Shown: positions 49,600 through 62,034, counted from the stretch's first letter. The stretch is 64,000 bases of DNA from Sepioteuthis lessoniana (GCA_963585895.1 OY757904.1:1725907-1789906); one strand, 5' to 3'. Numbers and translations: made by a program. Notes: generated by a model not told the origin, from the sequence alone.

Positions 49600-50290
49600 A
49601 AAACGGAATCACCATAGCGGATGAAAATAACGTCATAAGAAGTAATAATGTAAGAATTAGAATAGACCAGACTCCAGAGAATCTCAATTCTAGACTGTAG
49701 GGAGAGAGACAGAGAGACAAAACATTAAATCATATAACAAGCGAATGTAGCAAACCCAGAAAGAGGTCTGATTTGTAAAGGAAGAATTTTCATGGGGAAT
49801 TGTGTAATCAAGTAAACTTTGACAGACCAAATGGTTTGCACATGGACCAGAATCTGTCAAAAAAATGAGACAAGGAAAATCCCAGTGATTTTGAGATTCA
49901 AACGGATCATTCAATCCCGGCCAGAAAAAAAAAGACCTAGTTTTAATCAACAGACAAAAATGAACTTTTCAACAAGCGGATTTTGTGTTCCAGCACTTTA
50001 CACAGTAAAAGCAAAAGGAAGTAAAAACTGGATAAATACCTGAACCTGACCAGAGGGAGGAAAGCTTGAAGAACATAAAGTGTAAGTGATACCAGTTATA
50101 ATCAGAATACTTGAAACAATCACAACCAACCTAAAAAAATGAGACTGCAGAAACTGAAGATCAAAGAAGAATTGTGAATGTCAAGATTACATCACTGCTG
50201 CGGTCGGTCATTGTGCTTTGAAGAGTCCTGGAAAACTGAGAATATTTGTTCTTATTCGGATTTTAGAGAAGACTACAAATTATTATTGGT
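49600..50290 (+). pseudogene. LINE-A 3' fragment
   Basis: Forward reading gives NVIRSNNVRIRIDQTPEN, NHITSECSKP, NFDRPNGLHMDQNLSKK and the single-copy FEIQTDHSIPARKKKT. The tail follows (ERK..LDKYLNLTRG; SYNQNT) and a RSLCFEESWKTE-like end. Degenerate, with internal small deletions. Confidence 0.78.
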
Positions 50291-50384
50291 GGGGAAAACT
50301 TGTAAAGTAATATATGGACAAAATAACAAGGAAATTACTGAGCACACATATAGCCTTCCATTCGCTGGAGATGTAATGGTTATC

Positions 50385-50660
50385 GTTAAAAAAAAATGAA
50401 TACGGTGAACTGAGTTCAAATCCTATTTATATTTTCAGGGAAATAATTATAATAATAATAACCTTAGAAAAGGTATGAATGCATCTATTCTTTCTTTACC
50501 TATGGGTAAATATTTCGGCTGACTGGGATACGTAACTTTGGAATGGCAACCAGTCTAGGAGAAGGAAAACTCTGAACTCGAACCAGTTAAACTCCGCTTA
50601 AAAATTAGCATTGTACCACATCCTGCAACAACAGGGGGGGGGGGCTTAAGTAAATACATC
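50385..50660 (+). mobile_element. SINE-S copy
   Basis: It contains 'ctgagttcaaatcctatt', 'ccttagaaaaggtatgaat', 'ggaatggcaaccagtctagg', 'gagaaggaaaactctgaa', 'ttaaactccgcttaaaa' and 'ccacatcctg', collinear with the copies at 40450 and 54290. A G run near 50633-50643 precedes the end. Confidence 0.7.
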
Positions 50661-50734
50661 CACCCGAGAGATGATATAGACAAGAAGGAGGGAGACGACT
50701 CGCCAGTGTCGATGACTCGAATAATATATAACTA

Positions 50735-51201
50735 AGAGCAAATAAAAGTTGATTACAGCAGCAAGTAACAGTAGTAATGACATGAATGATCATAACATCT
50801 GGAAAACAAACATGAAAAAGAAAAACTATATGGATACTTCAAACGATAAACTAAGAAAATTGCACATGAAATGGCCTGCTCTTGGCTCAGGAGAAACATG
50901 AAGAGTCTTACTAAATACCAATTGATAGCAGCATAAAATAATGCCAAAAGGACGAATTTTGTCAAAACAAAAATTGATAATACGTAAAACAGCAAGTGTT
51001 GAATTTATGGTAACGTTGATGAAAAAGTTGATTACATAATGAATTAAGCTATCAAATTAGCACTAAAAGAATATGAAAACAGGCATGAAGAGGTAAAGCA
51101 GGTGATCCACTGGGAACTATGCAAGAAACTGAAATATGACGATACTCAAAAATGGTAGCTTGACAAATGAAACGCATAAGATTCTCTGGGAATTTGAGAT
51201 A
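50735..51201 (+). pseudogene. LINE-A fragment, left of the mariner insertion
   Basis: Forward reading gives LIAA.NNAKRTNFVKTKIDN, then IKLALKEYENRHEEV, VIHWELCKKLKYDDTQKW and a truncated FEI at the insertion site. It continues at 52068. Confidence 0.8.
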
Positions 51202-52067
51202 CGAGGATCATTAAATAAGTTTCCAGACTTTTTTCGTATGGGCACTTTTATTGATAGTGCACACATGAAACTCTAGTCCCCTTCGAAGTAATCTCCTCCG
51301 GCTGCAATGCACGTATTGTACCGTTCCAACAACTTCTGCAAAGCCCCATGGAAATCCTCATGTTTCAGCGTGTCAATGACCTTCGTCACAACCTCTTTCA
51401 TCTCCTCAATTGTCTCATAACGATAGCCTCTGAGCTTAGGGAATAACCAAAAGTCACAGGGAGCAAGGTCTGGACTATAGGGAGGCTGAGGAACTGTCTT
51501 GATGCCCATCTTGGTCAAATAGTCTGTGACAAGGAATGAGTTGTGGACAGGTGCATTGTCCTGGTGGAAATGCCACTGACCCGATTTGAATCTCTTCCTG
51601 AACTCCCTTAAAACCCTAACCCTTTGGCCAATCAACTCTGGTCTATTGACTTCCTTAGTTCTCCCACACCTCTTATCATCCCTCACAGACTCCCTACCTT
51701 CCTTGAACTTCTTATGCCACCCAAAAACTGATGCTCGATTCATGCAAGATGGTCGAAAGCATTCCATGGTCTGAAGCATTCCATGCGTTGTTTCTGTGGC
51801 ATTTTTTCCAAGTTTAAAACAGAATTTTATTGCATATCGTTCTTCTAAAGTGTCAGATTGCATTTTTGAAATTCACCAGCTGTGAAAATCATGCTTTAGT
51901 AGGGTGTATTCCAATTGCTGCTGTAGCTGTTGATTTGAAGATGAAAACATAAAAATTGGTTAATCATCTCATAGGACGTATAGAAATAACATAGTGAATT
52001 TTCAAGTGTCTACGACAATTTTAAATGCCTGTACAAAAAAGTCTGGAAACCTATTGAATGCACCACG
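51202..52067 (-). mobile_element. mariner transposon, internally deleted, inserted in LINE-A
   Basis: Terminal inverted repeats (left CGAGGATCATTAAATAAGTT; right, in reverse complement, CGTGGTGCATTCAATAGGTT) are flanked by TA on both sides (51200-51201 and 52068-52069). Length is 866 bp versus about 1.3 kb for a typical full mariner. LINE-A codons continue on both sides, so the insertion is younger than that LINE copy. The first 30-40 bases of both ends also share TTTCCAGACTTTTTT. Confidence 0.93.
51273..51863 (-). pseudogene. mariner transposase, 196 codons open, catalytic core deleted
   Basis: The ORF begins MQSDTLEERYAIKFCFKLGK (N-terminal helix-turn-helix region) and continues CMNRASVFGWHKKFKEGRE and RCGRTKEVNRPELIGQRVRV. 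It then jumps to LREFRKRF and KSGQWHFHQDNAPVHN, YSPDLAPCDFWLFPKLRGYR and a KLLERYNTCIAAGGDYFEGD end. Family transposases are about 340 residues. About 150 are missing between GQRVRV and LREF, including the first catalytic aspartate. The second (HQDNAPVH) and third (SPDLAPCD) are kept. It cannot be an active transposase, though the open frame shows either youth or chance. Confidence 0.92.
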
Positions 52068-52470
52068 TATAAACGGATATCAAAATCCTGGTCAGAATTA
52101 ATTAGCAAGGAGAAAATTTTTCATTTAGTAGATTTTGCTCTTCCAGAGGACCACAGAGTGAAAATCAGGGAACACGAAAAGCTGAAAAAATATCTGGACG
52201 TTGCCAGAGAGCTAAAAAAAAAAGCTGATAAACATGAAGGTAATTATGATACCAATTATAGATGAAGCTCTTGAAACGGTCCCCAAAATCCTGGAAGAGG
52301 GACTGAGTGAACTGGAGAGGAATAATCGGGACCATCCAAACCATAGCCCAGTTAGGAATCAGCAAGAATACTGAGAAGAGTCCTGGAGAATACTGAGAAA
52401 AGTCCTGCAGGTTCTTACATCGACTTCTGTGGAAAACCATCAGTTAGAACTGGTTTGAAAAATTTGCACA
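52068..52470 (+). pseudogene. LINE-A tail, right of the mariner insertion
   Basis: Forward reading gives KRISKSWSELISKEKI, FHLVDFALPEDHRVKIREHE, KLKKYLDVARELKKKADKHE and, after frameshift, SARILRRVLENTEKSP. VDFALPEDHR is well preserved. A short direct repeat of the 'aatactgagaagagtcctgga' type occurs at about 52370-52410. Confidence 0.83.
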
Positions 52471-52479
52471 GATTTAAAT

Positions 52480-53108
52480 AATGAGAATAAGAATCTCTTC
52501 CAAGCAAGAATCAATTTTTTGACCATCTAGATTAAATGCAAATTATTCAGTCTCTTAAGTTAAACGATTTTACGTCTGCAACGTCAAGCTGCATTTTTTA
52601 TCTTAATTTACAACGATTTTCTTCATTTATATTTAGATTTATTTCTGCGGTGAATTTCTGTCCTGTCGGATTCTGGTCTTTATATTACTTATATTTCCAT
52701 ATTCCCTCGAATAGATTAACTAAAATTCCTCATGTCTTGTACTATGGAAGATATATCTTGAAATGCTAATGTTCTATTTTGTTCGACAGAAGACGTCAAA
52801 TCTAACATGATAGAAAAACAAATTTCACTCGCACATAATGGGAGAAACGTCCATGTTAAAGTTACAAGTGTTAAAATAAAAACATTAGTAAATATATCTT
52901 AATGCAAATTCACATTCATAAAAAGACCAAAACGGTGAATTATAACACTTATTGAACAAATACCAAGTTTAAATAACAAATATATTGAATTGTCGCTTTA
53001 TACGATTTACATTTTCTTTTAACTGGATTTTGTTTTGTGTTATGATTGTTGATAACTAAACATCAGTTTTCAGTTTTTTAGAAAAATCTACTTATATGAA
53101 ATCCTGTG

Positions 53109-53160
<52 letters not shown>

Positions 53161-53345
53161 AGCCTTCCCTCTTTTCTACCTCACTTTGTCTTTCTCTGTT
53201 TTCTTCAAGCTTATTCTCTATCCGCTTTATTATTTCTGTTATTAATTTCTATATTTATTCTGTTTACTCGAGTGATTTAAAAGATTTCAGTCAACTGGGA
53301 CTCAAAATACCGATCCATACGTAAATAATTCCATCATAAATGACT
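52480..53345. other. AT-rich spacer with (CT)n
   Basis: No TE was assigned. A CT microsatellite lies at 53111-53154. Confidence 0.5.
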
Positions 53346-53349
53346 ATGC

Positions 53350-53394
53350 TACTATTAAAATCATCATCAAGTCGCGTTAAGAGCACGGAGATCC

Positions 53395-53466
<72 letters not shown>

Positions 53467-53625
53467 CATGTGTAGGAGTCCATGTGATAATGTCACTTAC
53501 GAGTTCGTCCTTACTTCTCCGGCCATCTCCCACCCTCACACCGCATGTCTTGTTTGTCTTACTTGGAATGTTCGTGGGATAAGAGAACTGACTATCCAGC
53601 TGCTTTTTTAAAATGATCATTTTCG
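53350..53625 (-). pseudogene. RTE-type LINE 3' end with GA expansion
   Basis: Minus-strand reading gives KKQLDSQFSYPTNIPSKTNK, GDGRRSKDELVSDIITWTPT and HGR. It runs straight into a (GA)n tract (53400-53463) and re-emerges as KDLRALNAT-like codons and a tgatgatgattt tail near 53345-53370. The order matches the 3' end of the RTE copy at 11.1-11.39 kb, with the RERV codons replaced by the tract. Confidence 0.8.
53400..53463. repeat. (CT)n microsatellite inside the RTE 3' end
   Basis: About 31 CT units at the place of the RTE 'ggagagagaggg' motif. Confidence 0.95.
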
Positions 53626-53629
53626 GATA

Positions 53630-54285
53630 CATTTCATCATTCAATAGTTTTTAATAAATGTTTTTTTTATAAATGACGGCTCTGACTTATCCTCATCTAA
53701 AATAAAAATGACATTATGTCAAAACTGAAGAGTAGACATTCACCCTTGAACGGATTTTTAGTCCATTAAATATTCAATATGAACCAGCAAATGTTGAAAT
53801 AAACTTGTTCTATGTCAAGACTTTCATCACAGTTCATCGTTTGCTTTTGAATATTATTCTTTTTATTAATCATTTTTTTTCCAAATGTCGTGAACGTGAA
53901 TGGGTTATTTTCATGGATTTTCTTTTACTTTGCGCTGCGTGAATGTCAGGAAACTAATCTTGAATGTGTGATTATTTTGCTTCTCACCGAGTCTAAATCA
54001 GAACTTTAACTTACCCAATACACTGTCTTTAAAATATATGCTAATTAAAATGAATAAGGGTAACAAGATTTGTCACACCTTTTTGTAAAAACTTAAAATG
54101 AATAAAATATGCTATTATCGATCTTGATGAGTAAAACCAATAATAACAACGACCATTGTGTCAACAAGATCGAAGATGATGAGTTATCGGTGATTTCGAA
54201 TTCAGCACTAACAATCTCAATTTGATAAGATCCGAGTTGATTTGCTAAAATCAATGAAAATAAATGAAATATTCTATTATTGTTT
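53630..54285. other. AT-rich spacer, nothing recognised
   Basis: No assignable coding or repeat content. Confidence 0.5.
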
Positions 54286-54289
54286 GTTA

Positions 54290-54540
54290 TTACAGGATGT
54301 GACACAAGGTCAGATTTTAAGTGGAGTTTAACAGGTTTGAATTCAGAGTTTTTCTTTCTCCTTGACTGGTTTTCATACTAAGGTTAAAGAGCACAGTCTG
54401 TCCACCTATTTACCCATAACTAAAAGCAGACTATTTGAATTCACAGCTTTCCCAAATGTAATTAGCGCTATGCGAAATACAGTGTAAAGTGCAAACAGCC
54501 TTACCCAGAATTTGAACTCGGAAAAACTTGTCCATTTTCT
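54290..54540 (-). mobile_element. SINE-S copy
   Basis: The minus strand carries 'cgagttcaaattctggg' (B-box-like), 'catagcgctaattac', 'ctatgggtaaat'-type sequence, 'ggagaaagaaaaactctg', 'ttaaactccacttaaaat' and the terminal 'gtgtcacatcctg'. It is collinear with the other copies and gives the clearest 3' end. Confidence 0.7.
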
Positions 54541-54980
54541 ATGAGGATAATCGTTGCAGTTGACAGATTCATTTATTTATTCATTTATTTTCTTATTTTT
54601 GGATTTAATCTAATCAAATAACATTTTCTTTTTGTTGCGCTTGAACACGAATAAACAACAATAAAACGATTAGACTATTTTTTATAAATCTTTTATACAA
54701 AACAATATAAAATCATTTTTGTAAACAATTAAGGAGAAATAATATTTAAAAAACAGTTTTTTCACATTGAAGTAAACTTACTAAATGATTAAAAATTTTA
54801 ACCAGTCGAATCCATTGAATTCGGCTGCATTCAACACAGAAAAGAGCGAAATTAGAAATGATAATAATATGCTTGGCAGCCATTTGGCAGTGTTGAGCGA
54901 ATCGACAACCCTTGAATTTTATTATCAGCAAATATTAATTTAATGCTTTCAATCTTAAATTAGATTTCACTTATTGTATG

Positions 54981-54982
<2 letters not shown>

Positions 54983-55071
<89 letters not shown>
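54983..55071. repeat. (AT)n-(GT)n compound microsatellite
   Basis: About 58 bp of AT followed by about 30 bp of GT. Confidence 0.95.
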
Positions 55072-55076
<5 letters not shown>

Positions 55077-55640
55077 GATTCCTTCAAAATTCATATATAC
55101 ACGTAGTCCATTCTCTAAAAATCAATTGTGACAAGGATTCTTCGGCTATTTGATGGTGGATAGTTTTATTTCCAACATGTTGGAATACATCCCAAGATTT
55201 AATAGGATGTCAAGTCCTATCTTAATGGAATATTTTCATGTGCTTGGAAAAGACGATAAAGTAGGGCTGAATACCAACTTAATATTATCTCATAATTCTA
55301 CAGACAAAGAAAGTTCAAATGCTGAGACAAATAATGACTGCAATAGGAAATATCTGTTGCGACTGACGTTTACAATTCACCCAACAAAATCAATTATGTT
55401 TTACAGAATAAAGAAAAGGATTTGAACTCTAAAGACAAATATTCATTTTAAACATAAGCAGTTTTTAAAAAATTCTTTAAAAATATAATACAATTTTTTG
55501 AAATTTTCTTTTTACAACTTAAAAAAAGATTTTTTTTGCCGTCATTAAAATATTTTCCTAAATAATAATTTCAAGTCATAGCCACTTGTATTAATGAATA
55601 ATATATATACATATATTATAAATTGAATGACAACGATCTG
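55072..55640. other. AT-rich spacer, unassigned 91-codon ORF
   Basis: An ORF at 55150-55425 (+) begins MMVDSFISNMLEYIPRFNRM and has no recognised motif, no neighbours and no splice context. It may be chance. Confidence 0.4.
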
Positions 55641-55644
55641 AATA

Positions 55645-55825
55645 TCTGGCATTGACTGCGTCTAACATACTGAAAGACTGGACAGCTGTTTCAAACGTAT
55701 TAGGGCAGTGTATACCACGATGTCCCACCTCCATTGGAGATTGAGTCAGCGACCACTGAATGCAGAGCCGCAACTCTACCATAGAGCCATGATCCACATT
55801 GCACACAAGCGGTGCCAAATTAACT
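55645..55825 (-). mobile_element. tRNA-derived SINE (SINE-H), single copy
   Basis: The minus strand reads a tRNA-like head (ATGGCTCTATGGTAGAGTTG, CGGCTCTGCATTC, a degraded B box) followed by GGGACATCGTGGTATACACTG. It then has a diverged middle, GAAACAGCTGTC and CAGTCTTTC. The same body is found in the 148-bp array at 56.1-56.9 kb. This copy has lost the CTGATGAG box but keeps CACTG, GAAACAGCTGTC and CAGT, which would be stems I and III of a hammerhead. Confidence 0.7.
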
Positions 55826-55829
55826 AGTC

Positions 55830-56030
55830 ATGGTAAACGCGCGACTACTTAACCTGATGTGTCTTATAGTTACATCCGTATTCTTACAGAGGACACGGTC
55901 ACCACCAGGGCTGCGTCTTAACAACTTGAAGATACGCATCCGAGTAATTATAACCTCATAGGCAAAAGGAAGTAGATGTGCTTTTTTTTAAATAGAGGAA
56001 TTACATATGAATTTAATTACAATAACCCGA
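55830..56030. other. spacer, nothing recognised
   Basis: Two hundred bases between the single SINE-H and the SINE-H array; no assignable content. Confidence 0.4.
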
Positions 56031-56076
56031 AAATCCGGCAAGTACTGCATGTGATTTACAGTTACACAAGACGGCT

Positions 56077-56102
56077 GTTTCGACCTTATTAAGTCTCATC
56101 AG
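56077..56102 (-). ncRNA. hammerhead-ribozyme-like core in SINE-H (left arm)
   Basis: The minus strand reads CTGATGA, then GACTT-AATA-AGGTC (a 5-bp stem II with one G-U pair), then GAAAC. This is followed by AGCCGTC, which can close a short stem III and present a GUC cleavage triplet. These are the conserved core elements of hammerhead ribozymes. Stem I is poor in this copy, so activity is doubtful. Confidence 0.5.
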
Positions 56103-56812
56103 CACGATATCCCCCACTGAAGATCGAACCAGCGACCAAAGAATGCAGAGCCGAAACTCAACCACTGATCCAATGGTTTACTGGTTCGATATCGAGTGTG
56201 GGACATCGCGGTATACACTGCTGATGAGACCTTATTAAGAGTCTCATCAGCACGATATCCCCCACTGAAGATCGAACCAGCGACCAAAGAATGCAGAGCC
56301 GAAACTCAACCACTGATCCAATGGTTTACTGGTTCGATATCGAGTGTGGGACATCGCGGTATACACTGCTGATGAGACCTTATTAAGAGTCTCATCAGCA
56401 CGATATCCCCCACTGAAGATCGAACCAGCGACCAAAGAATGCAGAGCCGAAACTCAACCACTGATCCAATGGTTTACTGGTTCGATATCGAGTGTGGGAC
56501 ATCGCGGTATACACTGCTGATGAGACCTTATTAAGAGTCTCATCAGCACGATATCCCCCACTGAAGATCGAACCAGCGACCAAAGAATGCAGAGCCGAAA
56601 CTCAACCACTGATCCAATGGTTTACTGGTTCGATATCGAGTGTGGGACATCGCGGTATACACTGCTGATGAGACCTTATTAAGAGTCTCATCAGCACGAT
56701 ATCCCCCACTGAAGATCGAACCAGCGACCAAAGAATGCAGAGCCGAAACTCAACCACTGATCCAATGGTTTACTGGTTCGATATCGAGTGTGGGACATCG
56801 CGGTATACACTG

Positions 56813-56838
56813 CTGATGAGACTTAATAAGGTCGAAAC
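56813..56838 (+). ncRNA. hammerhead-ribozyme-like core in SINE-H (right arm)
   Basis: The plus strand has CTGATGAG, the same stem II hairpin and CGAAAC. The downstream part has diverged (aacagttgattgtt), so the cleavage triplet is uncertain. The upstream CACTG is the conserved stem I strand seen in the 55.7-kb copy. Confidence 0.45.
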
Positions 56839-56899
56839 AACAGTTGATTGTTTCTGTATGTCACATGCCGTGCTTGTCGGATTTTCTTATCATCTATGT

Positions 56900-57064
56900 A
56901 TCTATGAAACAATTTGACTGTGAATGACAATATATATATATATATATATAGTTTGTTATATCTTTAAATAAAGACTGCTCAATATCAGTGTTATAGCATA
57001 TATATCTAATACATAGAATCAACGGCGTTTGATTATTGTCACTTTCTTGCCAATGTAATGAACT

Positions 57065-57102
<38 letters not shown>

Positions 57103-57509
57103 AGGAGGTGCACTTGGTGTAATGTTTACCATTGTAGAAAATGGACAGGAAGGGAGGAGGGAATGAATTATTGCAATCAGAATTCATTTTCTTTCTAACT
57201 TTATGGTAGCTAAAGGTTTTTTTTTTATTTTAATATGAAATGGCATTGAGGTGGGGGTGAGCGATGATGATGATGATGATGATGATATAATGATGATGAT
57301 TGAAATTAAAATCATCATCACGTTACATTTTTTTTAATGTGGTATGGTATATATGGGCAGATAATAAAAATGATAAGTTTGGGGTATCTTAGGCACACAC
57401 ACAAATAACACCTACTTTTCGAACAAAAAATTAACCATATTAAACCTTTGTAATCGTCTGTCAGACGATGGCTAATTGCATGGAACCCAGGGTAACAGAC
57501 AGTACCATG

Positions 57510-57554
<45 letters not shown>

Positions 57555-57863
57555 GGCAACTTAAAAAATGAAATTCTCTGCGTGATGTAGATTTGATTAA
57601 AATTGGCAAAGTTTTAAATTCCTGCTGAGATTCAAAAATTCTGATTTCATGATATTAAGCGCATCACAAAAACACATGTTTTTATTCCATGTTAATCTTT
57701 CAGTATTTTGGTCATATGAATAAACTCAATATTGTAAATTGCATTTGTTTCTAACTCAAAATATATCAAATTGAGGAAATCTTTCCGAAATGCGTATGTA
57801 AGAATATGTTTATGCTGTAGTTGTCTGAATTTCTGAGACGAAGCTTGATGATTTTTATTGTTC
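56900..57863. other. spacer with microsatellites
   Basis: Contains AT (56931-56950), GATA (57064-57102), GAT (57264-57300) and AT (57513-57552) runs. No TE was recognised. Confidence 0.55.
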
Positions 57864-58366
57864 AGGGTTTTCGGACTATTGTCTTCATCTTTATTGTTAT
57901 TTCCACAACGTTTCAGCCGATATGTCCTCCGGCCTTCTTCCGGTGTTTGTCGATCTCAGGAACCAACACGGAACTTCGAACTACGTCCTTTATTGAATCC
58001 ACGGGGGTCGTCTATTCTGAGTCCGTTAACCATAGCCAGGTACAAGTGTTAAGAATTTCTGTATTGTTACTCGCCTGAGGTCAGGATTGAACCTTAGAAG
58101 CTTAGGGAATCAACGTCTATAATCTGGAGGTTGCAGGTTCAATCCTGACTTCAGGGCAGTAACAATACAGAAATACTTAACACTTGTACTCGGTTATGTT
58201 TAACAGAATCAGAACAAGCAACCGCCGTAGATTAAATAAAGGACGTGATTCGAAGTTCCATGTAGGTTCCCGAGTTCGACAAACTCCTGAAGAAGGCCGG
58301 TGGACATATCGGTCGAAACGTTGTGGATATAACAATAAAGATGAAGACAATATTCCGAAAACCCTT
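57864..58366. repeat. inverted repeat with 230-bp arms and 42-bp spacer
   Basis: The left arm (57864-58093) and right arm (58136-58366) are imperfect reverse complements along their whole length, from 'agggttttcgga' / 'tccgaaaaccct' at the outside to 'gattgaacc' / 'ggttcaatc' at the inside. Each arm carries, in opposite directions, a GAAGAAGGCCGG block, GGACATATCGG and CGAAACGTTGTGG. That block resembles the hammerhead-bearing terminal part of Penelope-like elements. The inner ends hold a B-box-like GGTTCAATCC. It may be a foldback or two inverted copies of one short element. Confidence 0.85.
58287..58319 (+). ncRNA. hammerhead-like core in the inverted repeat (right arm)
   Basis: CTGAAGA fits the hammerhead consensus CUGANGA. 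GGCC and GGTC can pair as stem II, and CGAAAC follows. A minimal stem III (AC-GTT-GT) would leave G at the cleavage position, which is unfavourable, so this copy is probably inactive. Confidence 0.4.
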
Positions 58367-58369
58367 AAT

Positions 58370-60980
<2,611 letters not shown>

Positions 60981-60984
60981 AGTT

Positions 60985-61300
60985 TGGTACGAGGCCTTTT
61001 TAATGTTGAAACTAGGTAACATACGCTCGGTGGCTCCGAAAATGCCTTGTGTCCCGTCGGCATTCCTCTAAAAAGGAGCACCTCAGGATCCAGGCAATAT
61101 ACCGAATCCTATCCGAGTAGGTAAGAGCCTTATGGGGGCGGCCCTCTAAAGTCCAAGGACTCCAACCTCGGATCACGGGTGAGGCCAAGCGAATAAGCCC
61201 ACACAAGCCAACATGAGTACGACCTAATACGGCCGACAAGTGTGTGGCCCGTCTGCAAAGCCTCATTCGTTGCTTGAGGTTTCCAAGATGGTAAACATAG
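60985..61300 (-). other. GC-richer island with an 84-codon ORF, unassigned
   Basis: Base composition rises clearly above the AT-rich surroundings. The minus strand has an open frame at 61012-61266 starting MRLCRRATHLSAVLGRTHVG, rich in Arg, Leu and His. No domain was recognised. It may be an internal or LTR part of an unknown element, because such compositional islands in this window are otherwise TEs (compare 48927-49375). Confidence 0.35.
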
Positions 61301-61660
61301 AGAGGTTATAAGCGGCTGCGCAAAGTGGATTGTCTAATAAGTGTTCATCAATGGCGGAAGATGAATTTTAATTGCTCGATGAAGCAGAACAGTCCAAATT
61401 ATTTGTGCGGATTGTTGAGGGAATATCTTGGTTCATTCTAACGTCTCTGAATAGTGCGACCGACGTAGCAAACATTAAATTTGACAAAAATTAATAAATA
61501 AGGATTCTTTTTATAAATAGTCCCACTGACTTTAAAATTTGGTGGAAACAGCTCATCAGACTTTAGAATGATTCGTAATTTGAATGAATTAAATCATCAA
61601 TTAACAGATCTTTTAATTTGTTCAAGTTGATGCAAGGAAGCGTTGCCTATTTAAGGTAAT
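61301..61660. other. spacer, nothing recognised
   Basis: AT-rich; no assignable content. Confidence 0.4.
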
Positions 61661-62034
61661 TTGAAATATACAGTGCATTTCTCTGGTCAAAATATACAGT
61701 CCACTTTTCTGGTTAAAATATACAGTGCACTTCTCTGGTCAAAATATACAGTGCACTTCTTTGATTAAAATATACAGTGCATTTCTCTGGTCAAAATATA
61801 CAGTGCACTTCTTTGATCAAAATATACAGTGCACTTCTCTGGTCAAAATATACAGTGCACGTCTTTGGTCAAAATATACAGTGCACTTCTCTGGTCAAAA
61901 TATACAGTGCACTTCTTTGATTAAAATATACAGTGCACTTCTCTGGTCAAAATATACAGTGCACTTCTTTGATCAAAATATACAGTGCACTTCTCAGGTC
62001 AAAATATGTAGTGTACTTCTCTGGTCAAAATTTC
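61661..62034. repeat. 26-bp minisatellite, about 14 units
   Basis: The core 'aaaatatacagtgcac' recurs every 26 bp. Linkers alternate between a ctctggtc type and a tttgatya type over most of the array, giving a 52-bp double unit. The array abuts the C-terminal end of the Penelope-like ORF on its right. Confidence 0.95.

Larger units (their letters stand above)
56030..56890. repeat. SINE-H head-to-head pair amplified as a 148-bp tandem array
   Basis: The left end (56030-56165) is SINE-H on the minus strand, from its 3' part (ccggcaagtactgcatgtg) to its tRNA-like head. The right end (56770-56885) is SINE-H on the plus strand, ending catgccgtgcttgtcgg. Between them a 148-bp unit recurs, with gtctcatcagca starting at 56093, 56241, 56389, 56537 and 56685. 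The units appear identical. Each unit holds part of a minus and part of a plus SINE head and is bounded by the 12-bp inverted pair GTCTCATCAGCA / TGCTGATGAGAC. Four identical 62-codon ORFs are a by-product. Confidence 0.93.

Noticed and set aside
51273..51863. Functional mariner transposase gene
   Set aside because: About 150 residues including the first catalytic Asp are missing.
53291..53644. Arg-Glu repeat protein
   Set aside because: The repeat is a GA microsatellite within an RTE 3' end; the flanking residues are RTE, not a host gene.
55150..55425. 91-codon ORF as a small gene
   Set aside because: No motif or homologous copy seen; compatible with chance in AT-rich DNA.
56099..56731. 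Four identical 62-codon ORFs as a gene cluster
   Set aside because: They arise from the 148-bp SINE-derived tandem unit and overlap each other at the same spacing.
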